Assembly (NCBI GenBank): GCA_045650705.1
Contig: JAZRRK010000027.1
Coordinates: forward strand, 1-19,142
DNA: 19,142 nt
Source of the DNA: UMGS1781 sp045650705
Lineage (GTDB): Bacteria > Bacillota > Clostridia > TANB77 > CAG-508
Reading direction: 5' to 3'
Shown: positions 1 through 7,380 of the stretch, in pieces
Layout: the number at the start of each line of letters is the position of its first letter
Position numbering within the stretch: the first letter of the stretch is position 1
Notes under the pieces: model-generated
Told to the model about the DNA's origin: nothing
Database searches by the model: none
The model's input: only the letters and a program-made list of their open reading frames with translations
Translations under genes and position numbers: made by a program

Positions 1-1
1 T

Positions 2-1816
2 GCTGTTACATTAGGAACAGAATTAAAATTCCCAGAGATAAAAGTAAATGGTTCAAATGAAGAAATGAAATTTGAAATAGATATACAAACAGACTTATGT
101 AAGAGATACTGTGGAAAAGTTGTTAAGGATGTTAAGATAGGTCCATCTCCTTACTGGATGCAAAGAAGACTTATAGAAGCAGGAATGAGACCTATAAACA
201 ACATAGTAGATATAACAAACTATGTAATGTTAGAATTAGGCCAACCAATGCATGCATTTGATATAAATTCAGTAGCAGGAAAGCACATAATAGTAAGAAG
301 AGCAAACGAAAATGAAACAATTACAACATTAGATGAAGTAGAACAAAAATTAGATAATTCAGTTTTAGTAATTGCAGACGAAGAAAAACCAGTGGCAGTA
401 GCTGGAGTAATGGGTGGAGCAAATTCAGGAATAACAGATGAAACTAAAACTGTAGTATTTGAAGCAGCAACATTCAATAGAGGTTCAGTTCGTTTAACAG
501 CTAAAAAATTAGGATTAAGAACAGAAAGCTCAAGCAGATTTGAAAAAGGTTTATCACCAGAAATAGCTTTAAGAGCAATAAATAGAGCAGTAGAACTTGC
601 TGAACAAATAGGAGCAGGAAAAGCAGTTGAAGAAAAAATAGATGTATATCCAGAAAAAGTAGAACCAAAAGTTATACCATTTGAACCAGAAAGAGTAAAT
701 AACGCATTAGGAATGGATATTCCTACAGAAACAATGATAGATATATTAACAAAATTAGGAATAAAAGTTAATGGAGATAAATTGGAAGTACCATATTTTA
801 GAACAGATATAGAAAGAACAGCAGATATAGTAGAAGAAGTTATAAGAATATATGGATATGATAAATTAAATAGTACATTAATAAATGCTGAAAGTACAGT
901 AGGTTCAAAAACAAAAGTACAAAAATTAGAAGATAAAATAAAAGAACTATTAGTAGAAAAAGGTTTCTCAGAAATGTATGCATTTAGTTTCATAAGTGCA
1001 AATGATTTTGAAAAATGCAAATTAGATAGTACAAAAGCTATTAAAATAAAAAATCCATTAGGAGAAGATTACTCATTAATGAGAACAGATATGATGCCAA
1101 CAGTATTACAATCAATAACAACAAACTACAATAAGAAGAATAAAGACGTATCACTATTTGAAATAGGAAAAACATATACAGATGAAGATGGTAACATTGA
1201 AAAAGGGGAAGTTCCTACAGAAAATACAAAAATAGCATTTGCATTGTATGGAGAAAATGCGGATTTCTACATTGTAAAAGGAATAATTGAAAATATATTA
1301 GAAGTTTCAAGTATAGCTAGATATCAATTAGGAAGAGCAAAGGAAGAAAATCTACATCCAGGAAGAAGTGCAGAAATACTAATTGGAAAAGACAACATAG
1401 CTAGTTTTGGAGAAGTACACCCACAAGTTCTAGATAATTTTGGAATAAATGAAAAAGTATATTATGCAGTAATAGACCTAGATAAATTTGCAAAATACGG
1501 AAAAGAAAATAAAAAATATACACCAATACCAAAATATCCAGCAGTAGAAAGAGATATAGCAATAGTAGTAGATGAAGATGTAGAAGTAGGGCAGATAGAA
1601 AATGTTATTTCTAAAAAAGCAAAAAATACATTAGAAGTAGCTAAGTTATTTGATGTATATAGAAGTGAAAAAATTGGAGCAAACAAAAAGAGTATAGCTT
1701 ATGGCTTAACATTCAGAGCTAAAGACAGAACTTTAACTGATGACGAAATATCAAATACAATGGATGAAATAATAAAAGAATTAGAAAAAACACTAAATGC
1801 AGAATTAAGAGCCTAG
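2..1816 (+). CDS. pheT: Phenylalanine-tRNA ligase beta subunit, 5'-truncated by window edge
   Basis: This is the beta chain of the cytoplasmic PheS2PheT2 enzyme that charges tRNA-Phe. The frame is open back to base 2 (first visible residues AVTLGTELKFPE), so the gene starts outside the window. About 604 residues are seen of a family length near 800, so the N-terminal tRNA-binding domain is mostly missing. Visible are the B3/B4 editing region (SPYWMQRRL, then RPINNIVDITNYVMLELGQ), the B5 region (ERVNNALGMDIP, then RTDIERTADIVEEVIRIYGY), the catalytic-like core, and a C-terminal FDX-ACB anticodon-binding domain of roughly 95 residues (YPAVERDIAIVVDEDVEVGQ through SIAYGLTFRAKDRTLTDDE). The internal ATG at 65 is not a start, because the conserved frame continues upstream of it. 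pheS would be expected just upstream but is not visible. Identification is firm. Confidence 0.97.
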   Translation, partial: AVTLGTELKFPEIKVNGSNEEMKFEIDIQTDLCKRYCGKVVKDVKIGPSPYWMQRRLIEAGMRPINNIVDITNYVMLELGQPMHAFDINSVAGKHIIVRRANENETITTLDEVEQKLDNSVLVIADEEKPVAVAGVMGGANSGITDETKTVVFEAATFNRGSVRLTAKKLGLRTESSSRFEKGLSPEIALRAINRAVELAEQIGAGKAVEEKIDVYPEKVEPKVIPFEPERVNNALGMDIPTETMIDILTKLGIKVNGDKLEVPYFRTDIERTADIVEEVIRIYGYDKLNSTLINAESTVGSKTKVQKLEDKIKELLVEKGFSEMYAFSFISANDFEKCKLDSTKAIKIKNPLGEDYSLMRTDMMPTVLQSITTNYNKKNKDVSLFEIGKTYTDEDGNIEKGEVPTENTKIAFALYGENADFYIVKGIIENILEVSSIARYQLGRAKEENLHPGRSAEILIGKDNIASFGEVHPQVLDNFGINEKVYYAVIDLDKFAKYGKENKKYTPIPKYPAVERDIAIVVDEDVEVGQIENVISKKAKNTLEVAKLFDVYRSEKIGANKKSIAYGLTFRAKDRTLTDDEISNTMDEIIKELEKTLNAELRA

Positions 1817-1850
1817 TTTGCCAAAAATATAAAAAAATTTCCAAAAACAG

Positions 1851-1879
1851 TTGTAAAAAAATGTATAAATTGGTATACT
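1851..1879 (+). promoter_or_regulatory. Sigma-A-type promoter with extended -10, for asp23 operon
   Basis: TTGTAA at 1851-1856 and TATACT at 1874-1879 are separated by 17 nt. A TGG directly before the -10 box gives an extended -10 (TGn). It lies 50 nt before the asp23 start and after the pheT stop, so asp23 and its followers can be transcribed separately from pheT. Promoter function is inferred from consensus match only. Confidence 0.6.
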
Positions 1880-1903
1880 TATTAATATAATTGAGTATAT
1901 CAA
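1870..1903 (+). other. Inverted repeat overlapping the asp23 promoter
   Basis: The arms 1870-1879 (TTGGTATACT) and 1894-1903 (AGTATATCAA) pair over 10 positions with one G-T wobble and a 14-nt AT-rich loop. It covers the -10 box and the expected transcription start. It could be an operator, a weak terminator for pheT (TTTATTT follows), or chance in AT-rich DNA. Confidence 0.3.
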
Positions 1904-1928
1904 TTTATTTGGTATAAGGAGGTAAAAT

Positions 1929-2336
1929 ATGGACGAAGAAAAAAATATAAATACGCAAAATTCAGAAGAAATAACAACTGAAAATGATGAAAGCATAAAA
2001 ATTGCAAACGATGTAGTGGCTTCAATTGCTGGTGTTGCTGTTTCAGAAGTGCCAGGAGTTTATGGCATGGCAGGAGGAATATCAGAAATATTTGGTAAAA
2101 AAGGTTTATCAAAAGGTATAAAAGTAGAAGTTGGCGAAAAGGAAACAAAAATTGACGTAAATATAATTGTTGAGTATGGAGTAAGAATTCCAGATGTTGC
2201 ATTTGAAATTCAAAATAGAGTTAAAAAAGCTGTAGAAACAATGACAGGATTAAATGTTTCTAGTGTAAATATTCATATACAAGGTATCAATATAGCTGAG
2301 AAAAATAATGAAGAAATAAAGGAAAACCAAGAATAA
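1929..2336 (+). CDS. Asp23/Gls24 family envelope stress response protein
   Basis: A 135-residue Asp23/Gls24-family protein. In staphylococci, Asp23 is an abundant protein held at the membrane by AmaP and linked to cell-envelope stress. The first 20 or so residues are acidic and polar. The family domain follows from about residue 22 (IKIANDVVASIAGVAVSEVP, a glycine-rich GVYGMAGG stretch, then KIDVNIIVEYGVRIPDVAFE and AVETMTGLNVSSVNIHIQGI). The tail is acidic. There is no signal peptide or membrane segment, so it should be cytosolic and recruited by the neighbouring AmaP. The start ATG has AAGGAGG at 1917-1923 ahead of it. It is first in a tight operon: the amaP homologue begins 21 nt after its stop. 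Confidence 0.92.
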   Translation: MDEEKNINTQNSEEITTENDESIKIANDVVASIAGVAVSEVPGVYGMAGGISEIFGKKGLSKGIKVEVGEKETKIDVNIIVEYGVRIPDVAFEIQNRVKKAVETMTGLNVSSVNIHIQGINIAEKNNEEIKENQE

Positions 2337-2357
2337 TAAAAAAAGGAGATTTTAAAT

Positions 2358-2912
2358 ATGAAAGTTTTAGATAAAATAGGATTAGTATTATTTTCAAGTA
2401 TAATTTTATTAGGAGGATTAGCAATACTTTTAGCAATAGCAGGTTGGTTAGAAATAAATTTAGTAATTGATGCAATTGAACTTATAATAACAGGAGAAGT
2501 AGCATCAAAAATTACAGTGGGTATATCAATAGTCCTTATATTATTAGCAGTAAAATGCATATTCTTAAATTCTGATCAAAAAAGTACAAGCAGTGTAAAA
2601 GATGGAGTATTATTAGAAAATGATAATGGTAAATTATTAGTATCAAAAGATACTATAGAAAGCCTAACAAATGCAGTAGTAAAAAATTATGAGACAGCAC
2701 AAAATGTTACAACAAAGGTGGACTTAGATAATGAAAATAATGTAAGTATATATCTAACATTATTTGTATATCCAGATGCTGTAATAAAAGAATTAACAGT
2801 AAGTTTACAAAAAGATATAAAAGAAACTATAAAGAAATCACTTGATTTAGAAGTAAAAGATGTTAATGTTAGAATAAAAAATATTACAGTAAAAAAAGAA
2901 GTAAAAGAATAA
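2358..2912 (+). CDS. amaP: Alkaline shock response membrane anchor protein AmaP
   Basis: A 184-residue membrane protein of the AmaP family, which tethers Asp23 to the cytoplasmic membrane in staphylococci. Two hydrophobic segments at about residues 7-28 and 52-69 form a hairpin (LFSSIILLGGLAILLAIAGW, then TVGISIVLILLAVKCIFL). A soluble domain follows from about residue 78 to the end (KLLVSKDTIESLTNAVVKNY, NVSIYLTLFVYPDAVIKELT, DVNVRIKNITVK). This soluble part has the same alternating pattern as Asp23, as expected for the family. The start is preceded by AAAAGGAG at 2341-2348. It sits between asp23 and a DUF2273-like peptide, the usual cluster. The length is typical. Confidence 0.9.
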   Translation: MKVLDKIGLVLFSSIILLGGLAILLAIAGWLEINLVIDAIELIITGEVASKITVGISIVLILLAVKCIFLNSDQKSTSSVKDGVLLENDNGKLLVSKDTIESLTNAVVKNYETAQNVTTKVDLDNENNVSIYLTLFVYPDAVIKELTVSLQKDIKETIKKSLDLEVKDVNVRIKNITVKKEVKE

Positions 2913-2934
2913 TATAAATTAAGGAGACAAAACT

Positions 2935-3138
2935 ATGGAACAGTTAAAAGATTTTCTTATAAAATATAGAGGTGCTATAATTGGTGGAATAATTGCCATA
3001 ATCACTTTAATATTACAGATTCATAAATTCTTAATAGGATGTATTGTAATTTTAGCTGGTGTATTAATAGGTAATTATATACAACAAAATAAGGACTTTG
3101 TAAAAGAAAAAATAAAAAATATAGTAGAGAAATGGTAA
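2935..3138 (+). CDS. DUF2273-like small membrane protein
   Basis: A 67-residue peptide with one or two hydrophobic stretches (about residues 14-28, AIIGGIIAIITLILQ, and 34-50, IGCIVILAGVLIGNYIQ) and a basic, helical C-terminus (KEKIKNIVEKW). Size, topology and position directly after asp23 and amaP match the DUF2273 proteins that accompany this cluster in Bacillota. Its biochemical role is unknown; a part in the AmaP/Asp23 membrane complex is an inference from neighbourhood. AAGGAGA lies at 2921-2927, 7 nt before the ATG. Confidence 0.8.
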   Translation: MEQLKDFLIKYRGAIIGGIIAIITLILQIHKFLIGCIVILAGVLIGNYIQQNKDFVKEKIKNIVEKW

Positions 3139-3158
3139 TAGAAAGGAACAAACATAAA

Positions 3159-3563
3159 ATGAACATATCAAAAATGAGAGAGTATGCCTTCATGTTAGTA
3201 TATGAGATAGAAGTGCAAAAAGAATTTAATGAAGAAATAATTACATTGTTCTTAGAAAATAATAATATTGAAGATAAAGACGCAAAGAAATATATAAAAA
3301 AAGTAGTATCTGGAATTAAAGAAAATGAAACAAAAATAGAAGAAATAATAAAACAAAAGCTAAGACCAGAATGGAAGTTAGAAAGAATAACAAAAATAAA
3401 TTTAGCATTATTAAAGCTATCAATATATGAAATTTTATATAGAGATGTTCCATATAAAGTAGCTATAAATGAAGTAATAGAGCTAGCAAAACAATATGGA
3501 GATGAAAATTCACCAGCATTTATAAACGGTGTTTTAGCAAATGTGGTTAAGGAGAATTTATGA
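3159..3563 (+). CDS. nusB: Transcription antitermination factor NusB
   Basis: A 134-residue all-helical NusB, which with NusE (S10) binds boxA RNA in antitermination of rRNA operons. Family signatures are the N-terminal helix KMREYAFMLVYEIE and the C-terminal block LALLKLSIYEILYRDVPYKV, AINEVIELAKQYGDENSPAF and INGVLANV. A start at 3132 is also possible and would overlap the previous stop, but the ATG at 3159 is chosen. It has AAAGGA at 3142-3147, and the resulting N-terminus has the family's usual spacing to the first helix. The gene overlaps the xseA start by 4 nt (ATGA), so the two are translationally coupled. Confidence 0.93.
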   Translation: MNISKMREYAFMLVYEIEVQKEFNEEIITLFLENNNIEDKDAKKYIKKVVSGIKENETKIEEIIKQKLRPEWKLERITKINLALLKLSIYEILYRDVPYKVAINEVIELAKQYGDENSPAFINGVLANVVKENL

Positions 3564-4780
3564 AACCAGTAGCAATAACTGTAAGTGATTTAAATAAATA
3601 TATAAAGAATAAAGTAGATGAAGATGAATATTTAAATAATGTATATGTGAAGGGAGAAATTTCAAATTTCAAACATCACTATACAGGGCATATGTATTTT
3701 ACATTAAAAGACGATAAGTCTCTTATAAAATGTGTTATGTTTAAATCATTAACATCTACTTTAACATTTATACCCAAAGATGGTATGAAAGTTTTAATTT
3801 TAGGAACAGTTGCAATATATGAGGCAGGAGGAGTATACCAGATATATTGTAAAGCGATGCAGGAAGATGGAGTAGGAAATTTATATAAAAAATATGAAGA
3901 ATTAAAAAATAAATTAGAACGAGAAGGTTTATTTGATAATTCACATAAAAAGAAAATTCCGCTTATGCCAAAAGTAATAGGAGTTCTAACATCTCAAACA
4001 GGAGCTGTAATAAGGGACATTATAAATGTATCTACAAGAAGAAATCCAAATGTTTATATAAGACTGTATCCAATACCTGTACAAGGTAAAGGTGCAGAAT
4101 TTAAAATTGCAGATGCAATAAACTTAATCAATGAGCAAAAAGTTGCAGATGTAATAATTTTGGCAAGAGGTGGTGGCTCAATAGAAGACTTATGGCCATT
4201 TAATGAAGAAATAGTTGCAAGGGCAATATATGATTCTGAAATACCAATAATATCTGCAGTAGGGCATGAGACAGATTTTACAATAGCAGATTTTGTAGCA
4301 GATTTAAGAGCACCTACACCGTCTGCAGCAGCAGAATTAGCGCAAGTAGATATATATGAATTAAAGAAGAAAATAAATGAATATAATCTTAGATACAAGC
4401 AAGCATTAAAAAAGAAAGTAGAATTTTTAAGATTAAGATATGAAAAAACTATGGCATCAAGAGTATTCACAGATCCATTAAAGAAAATAAATGAAAATTA
4501 TCTAAATGTAGATATGAAATTAAAAAGAATTCAAGATGCTATGCAAAATATATTAAAAAATAATAAAATAAAAGCACAAAATTCTATATTAAAATTAGAT
4601 GCATTAAGTCCGCTAAAAACATTAGCAAGAGGATATTCTATTTCAGAACATGAGGGTACAATTTTAAAGACAACAAAACAAATTAAAGAAAATGATAATA
4701 TAACAGTAAGAATTCCGGATGGAAAAATAACAGCAAAGGTTATAGAGGTTGCAGTATTCGACGACCCGCAAAAAATGTAG
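3560..4780 (+). CDS. xseA: Exodeoxyribonuclease VII large subunit
   Basis: The catalytic large subunit of exonuclease VII, which degrades single-stranded DNA to oligonucleotides in complex with XseB. It has 406 residues, a normal length. An N-terminal OB-fold spans about residues 25-100 (VYVKGEISNFKHHYTGHMYF). The catalytic domain holds GVLTSQTGAVIRDI at 141-154, RGGGSIEDLWPFNEE at 203-217 and GHETDFTIADFVADLRAPTP at 235-254. A long coiled-coil region follows, and a C-terminal domain with LSPLKTLARGYSI. The ATG overlaps the nusB stop. The last residues (about VFDDPQKM) and the stop codon lie in a GC-rich palindromic repeat rather than in family-like sequence, so the native C-terminus seems to have been replaced or extended by that repeat. 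Confidence 0.95.
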   Translation: MKPVAITVSDLNKYIKNKVDEDEYLNNVYVKGEISNFKHHYTGHMYFTLKDDKSLIKCVMFKSLTSTLTFIPKDGMKVLILGTVAIYEAGGVYQIYCKAMQEDGVGNLYKKYEELKNKLEREGLFDNSHKKKIPLMPKVIGVLTSQTGAVIRDIINVSTRRNPNVYIRLYPIPVQGKGAEFKIADAINLINEQKVADVIILARGGGSIEDLWPFNEEIVARAIYDSEIPIISAVGHETDFTIADFVADLRAPTPSAAAELAQVDIYELKKKINEYNLRYKQALKKKVEFLRLRYEKTMASRVFTDPLKKINENYLNVDMKLKRIQDAMQNILKNNKIKAQNSILKLDALSPLKTLARGYSISEHEGTILKTTKQIKENDNITVRIPDGKITAKVIEVAVFDDPQKM

Positions 4781-4848
4781 GGGCGACCATTGGTCGTCCG
4801 TACTTCAAAGAAATTGCTAAAAATATAGGGGTCGTATGTCTGGACGAC
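4760..4848. repeat. GC-rich palindromic repeat, two diverged copies, at xseA 3' end
   Basis: In very AT-rich surroundings, GGGGCGACC at 4780-4788 faces GGTCGTCC at 4792-4799 across ATT. A further GACGACC at 4760-4766 is complementary to GGTCGTC at 4792-4798. A second, weaker copy at 4826-4848 (TATAGGGGTCGT, then GGACGAC) has the same layout with GTCGT at 4831-4835 pairing with ACGAC at 4844-4848. The composition and layout are those of short interspersed palindromic repeats. The first copy supplies the xseA stop codon. It could also act as a hairpin in the xseA-xseB transcript, but no T-run follows, so a terminator role is unlikely. Confidence 0.7.
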
Positions 4849-4879
4849 TTAAATAATTAACAATGAAGGAGGGAAAATT

Positions 4880-5302
4880 ATGAAGAAAATAATTATATTT
4901 ACGATAATTGCAATAATTGCTATAACAGTAGGAATTATTGTTGGATTTAATTTAGAAAGTGATAAAGAAAAAGAAACAGCATCTCAAGGTTTAGAGAATA
5001 ATGTTGTACAAAATAAAGTAGAGAATAAAATAGAAAATGAAATAAAAAATAATATAGATTTAGAAAGTACAATAAATAATAATGTAGAAACAGAAGAGAA
5101 AGAAGAAGAACCAAAAACAGATTTAGAAAAGGCTATTTATATAGTAAAAAAAGATTGGGGTAATGATGAAACAGTATACTTTGCACAAGATGGTAAGACT
5201 AATAATAATGAATACATAATTTGTGTAAGAGATAAGAATACAACAAATGCATTAGCTTGGTACACAGTTAATGTAGAAGATGAGACATTTGTAAGAGAAT
5301 AA
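4880..5302 (+). CDS. Small membrane-anchored extracytoplasmic protein, unrecognised
   Basis: A 140-residue protein whose family I cannot name. The N-terminus is a signal anchor or uncleaved signal peptide (two Lys, then a hydrophobic stretch at about residues 4-24, IIIFTIIAIIAITVGIIVGF). No cysteine follows for a lipobox. Residues 28-80 are a low-complexity Asn/Glu/Lys linker. The C-terminal 55-60 residues (DLEKAIYIVKKDWG to the end, ending WYTVNVEDETFVRE) look like a small folded alpha/beta unit. The WYTVNV ending recalls PepSY-like secreted domains, but this is only a resemblance. A strong AAGGAGGG lies at 4865-4872. It sits between xseA and xseB, which are usually adjacent, directly after the palindromic repeat, suggesting insertion into the operon. 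Confidence 0.75.
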   Translation: MKKIIIFTIIAIIAITVGIIVGFNLESDKEKETASQGLENNVVQNKVENKIENEIKNNIDLESTINNNVETEEKEEEPKTDLEKAIYIVKKDWGNDETVYFAQDGKTNNNEYIICVRDKNTTNALAWYTVNVEDETFVRE

Positions 5303-5330
5303 GAGATAAGTTATTAGAAGGGAGAAAAAT

Positions 5331-5543
5331 ATGAGTTTTGAAAAAAGCATGGAACAATTAGAAAACATAGTACAAGAGTTAGAAAAGGGAGAACTAAATT
5401 TAGAAGAATCAATATCAAAATTTGAAGAAGGAATGAAAGTATCAAAGGAATGTAACAAAATCTTAGAAGAAGCAGAAAAGAAAATAACAATATTAATAAA
5501 CAAAGAAGACGGTACATTAGAAGAAAAAAATTTTGAATCGTAA
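5331..5543 (+). CDS. xseB: Exodeoxyribonuclease VII small subunit
   Basis: A 70-residue XseB, the small helical partner of XseA. The family signature is intact: SFEKSMEQLENIVQELEKGE followed by LNLEESISKFEEGMKVSKEC and ILEEAEKKI, which forms two long helices. Length is typical. The start has AGAAGGGAG at 5317-5325. It is separated from xseA by 550 nt holding a repeat and one extra gene, whereas xseA and xseB are often adjacent. A hairpin with its SD-bearing 3' arm follows the stop. Confidence 0.93.
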   Translation: MSFEKSMEQLENIVQELEKGELNLEESISKFEEGMKVSKECNKILEEAEKKITILINKEDGTLEEKNFES

Positions 5544-5555
5544 ATATAAGCATAA

Positions 5556-5593
5556 AAACCACCTTTTGTGTAAATAATAGCAAGAGGTGGTTT
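5556..5593 (+). promoter_or_regulatory. Hairpin enclosing the sleB Shine-Dalgarno (possible terminator or translational lock)
   Basis: AAACCACCT at 5556-5564 pairs perfectly with AGGTGGTTT at 5585-5593, giving a 9-bp stem and a 20-nt loop, right after the xseB stop. The 3' arm contains AGGTGG, the only good ribosome-binding site for the sleB ATG at 5598. The weak run TTTATTT after the stem could make it a terminator for the xseB operon. Equally, it could hold the sleB SD closed in read-through RNA. Both readings are inference from the sequence. Confidence 0.6.
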
Positions 5594-5597
5594 ATTT

Positions 5598-6284
5598 ATG
5601 ATGAAAAGAAAGATTATACCAATAATATTACTTATAGTATCTGTAATAACATTCATATTTTACAATATATATTTTAGGTCAGATACAAACAGTAGTGAAG
5701 CTTTATCTAAATATGGCTCAAGAGGAGAAGAAGTAAGACAAATTCAGACAAAACTTAAAAGATGGGGATATTATTATGGTAATATTGATGGAATATATGG
5801 AAGTCAAACATTATCTGCAGTAAAATGGTTTCAATCTAAAAATGGTTTAACAGTTGATGGGATAGCAGGTCCAAAAACATTAGCTGCAATGGGAATAACA
5901 TCAAGTGGTAATAATACAGGGGGAACAGCATCAAGTTCTGATTTGAATTTATTAGCACGTTTAGTATATGCTGAGGCACGAGGAGAATCGTATACAGGAC
6001 AAGTTGCAGTAGCTGCAGTTGTTTTAAATAGGGTGAAAAGCTCAGCTTTTCCAAATACTGTAGCAGGAGTAATTTATCAAAGTGGAGCATTTTCAGTAGT
6101 AAATGATGGACAAATTAATTTAACTCCAAATCAAACAGCAATTTCAGCAGCACAAGATGCCCTAAATGGTTGGGATCCAACTTATGGTGCGATATATTAT
6201 TTTAATCCAAATACTGCAACAAATAGCTGGATTTGGTCAAGACCTGTAACAGTTGTTATAGGAAATCATAGATTTTGTAGATAA
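5598..6284 (+). CDS. sleB: SleB-like spore cortex/cell wall hydrolase with peptidoglycan-binding domain
   Basis: A 228-residue exported hydrolase of the SleB/CwlJ (Hydrolase_2) family, whose known members are lytic enzymes that cut cortex peptidoglycan during germination. An N-terminal membrane segment or signal lies at about residues 6-26. PG_binding_1 spans about 41-98 (SRGEEVRQIQTKLKRWGYYY, DGIYGSQTLSAVKWFQ, VDGIAGPKTL). A short Gly/Ser/Thr linker (100-113) leads to the catalytic domain from about 115 to the end (LARLVYAEARGE with the expected catalytic Glu126, then VAVAAVVLNRVKSSAFPNTV, GAFSVVNDG, and the end VTVVIGNHRFCR). Architecture and length match SleB. ATG 5598 is used; a second ATG follows at once. 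A vegetative cell-wall hydrolase role cannot be excluded. Confidence 0.88.
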   Translation: MMKRKIIPIILLIVSVITFIFYNIYFRSDTNSSEALSKYGSRGEEVRQIQTKLKRWGYYYGNIDGIYGSQTLSAVKWFQSKNGLTVDGIAGPKTLAAMGITSSGNNTGGTASSSDLNLLARLVYAEARGESYTGQVAVAAVVLNRVKSSAFPNTVAGVIYQSGAFSVVNDGQINLTPNQTAISAAQDALNGWDPTYGAIYYFNPNTATNSWIWSRPVTVVIGNHRFCR

Positions 6285-6288
6285 TATG

Positions 6289-6317
6289 TTGATATTTTGT
6301 GAAATTTGTAATATAAT
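6289..6317 (+). promoter_or_regulatory. Sigma-A-type promoter for mreB
   Basis: TTGATA at 6289-6294 and a perfect TATAAT at 6312-6317 are spaced 17 nt apart, just after the sleB stop and 43 nt before the mreB start. This is one of the best consensus promoters in the window. A second weaker candidate, TTGTAA at 6317-6322 with TATAAA at 6340-6345 (also 17 nt), lies downstream but would leave a very short leader. Confidence 0.7.
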
Positions 6318-6359
6318 TGTAACAAATTTGTAACATTTGTATAAAGGGGATAGGATAAG

Positions 6360-7325
6360 ATGTTTGGTTTTGTACAAGATATAGGAATAGATTTAGGAAC
6401 TGCAACAGTAATTGCTTACGTAAAAGGAAAAGGTGTTGTATTAAGAGAACCATCTGTTGTAGCAGTTAATAATCAAACAGGAGATGTATTAGCAGTAGGT
6501 GCAGAAGCAAGAAGAATGTTAGGAAGAACACCAGGTAATATAGTAGCAACTAGACCATTAAAAGATGGAGTAATTTCAAATTATACAGTTACAGAGAAAA
6601 TGTTAAAACATTTCATAACAAGAGCTTGTGGAAAAACAATGTTTTCTCCTAGAATAATGATTTGTATTCCTTCACAAGTTACAGAAGTAGAAAAGAAAGC
6701 TGTAATTGATGCAGCAACACAAGCAGGAGCAAGAAGAGTATACTTAATAGAAGAACCAATAGCAGCAGCAATTGGTGCAGGAATTGATATATCAAAAGCT
6801 TGTGGAAATATGGTAGTAGATATAGGTGGTGGTACAGCGGATATAGCTGTAATATCATTAGGAGGCTCAGTAGTAAGTACATCTATAAAAGTAGCAGGAG
6901 ATAAATTTGATGAAGCAATAATAAAATATATAAAAAGAAAACATAATATGATGATAGGAGAAAGAACAGCAGAAGACTTAAAGGTAAATATAGGATGCGT
7001 ATATCCAAAAATACAAGAAATGCAAATGGAAGTAAAGGGAAGAGATTTACTTACAGGATTACCAAAAATGGTAACAATATATTCAAGCGAAATGCTAGAA
7101 GCACTAGCAGAACCAGCAATGGCAATAGTTGATGCAGTTCATTCAGTATTAGAAAAAACACCTCCAGAATTAGCAGCAGACATAAGTGATAGAGGAATAT
7201 ATATGACAGGTGGAGGATGTTTAGTAGATGGACTAGACAAATTACTACAAGAAGAAACTGGAATAAATGTAATGATAGCAGAAGATGCTGTATCATGTGT
7301 AGCTTTAGGAACAGGAAAAGCATAG
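6360..7325 (+). CDS. mreB: Rod-shape determining protein MreB/Mbl, C-terminus lost by frameshift
   Basis: A bacterial actin homologue that forms membrane-bound filaments guiding cell-wall elongation. Actin-fold motifs are clear: phosphate-1 DIGIDLGTATV at residues 7-17, the family block RPLKDGVISNY at 65-75, EEPIAAAIGAG at 131-141, phosphate-2 DIGGGTAD at 154-161, and the adenosine motif MTGGGCLVDGL near the C-terminus. The N-terminal MFGF is consistent with the short membrane-touching start of Gram-positive MreB/Mbl. The frame ends at TAG 7323-7325 after GTGKA, giving 321 residues against the usual 333-340. The missing tail is present in the next frame up to TAA 7361-7363. GGGGATAGGA before the ATG serves as ribosome-binding site. 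It could be the Mbl or MreBH paralogue. Confidence 0.93.
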   Translation: MFGFVQDIGIDLGTATVIAYVKGKGVVLREPSVVAVNNQTGDVLAVGAEARRMLGRTPGNIVATRPLKDGVISNYTVTEKMLKHFITRACGKTMFSPRIMICIPSQVTEVEKKAVIDAATQAGARRVYLIEEPIAAAIGAGIDISKACGNMVVDIGGGTADIAVISLGGSVVSTSIKVAGDKFDEAIIKYIKRKHNMMIGERTAEDLKVNIGCVYPKIQEMQMEVKGRDLLTGLPKMVTIYSSEMLEALAEPAMAIVDAVHSVLEKTPPELAADISDRGIYMTGGGCLVDGLDKLLQEETGINVMIAEDAVSCVALGTGKA

Positions 7326-7363
7326 ACAATTTAGATACATTAGATGGAAAAGCAAGGAAATAA
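7322..7363 (+). other. Out-of-frame remnant of the mreB C-terminus
   Basis: Reading from 7325 in the frame one base off gives DNLDTLDGKARK and then TAA at 7361-7363. Adding one T after GCA (7320-7322) would restore GTGKA-LDNLDTLDGKARK, a normal-looking MreB/Mbl ending and a total of about 335 residues. A one-base deletion or sequencing/assembly error near 7322-7323 is therefore very likely. Confidence 0.8.
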
Positions 7364-7380
7364 AGGCAGAACAAGAGGCG

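Noticed and set aside
220..1020. 266-residue open frame on the minus strand inside pheT
   Set aside because: It is a shadow of the conserved pheT frame; its product is Ser/Phe-rich without family features and it has no ribosome-binding site.
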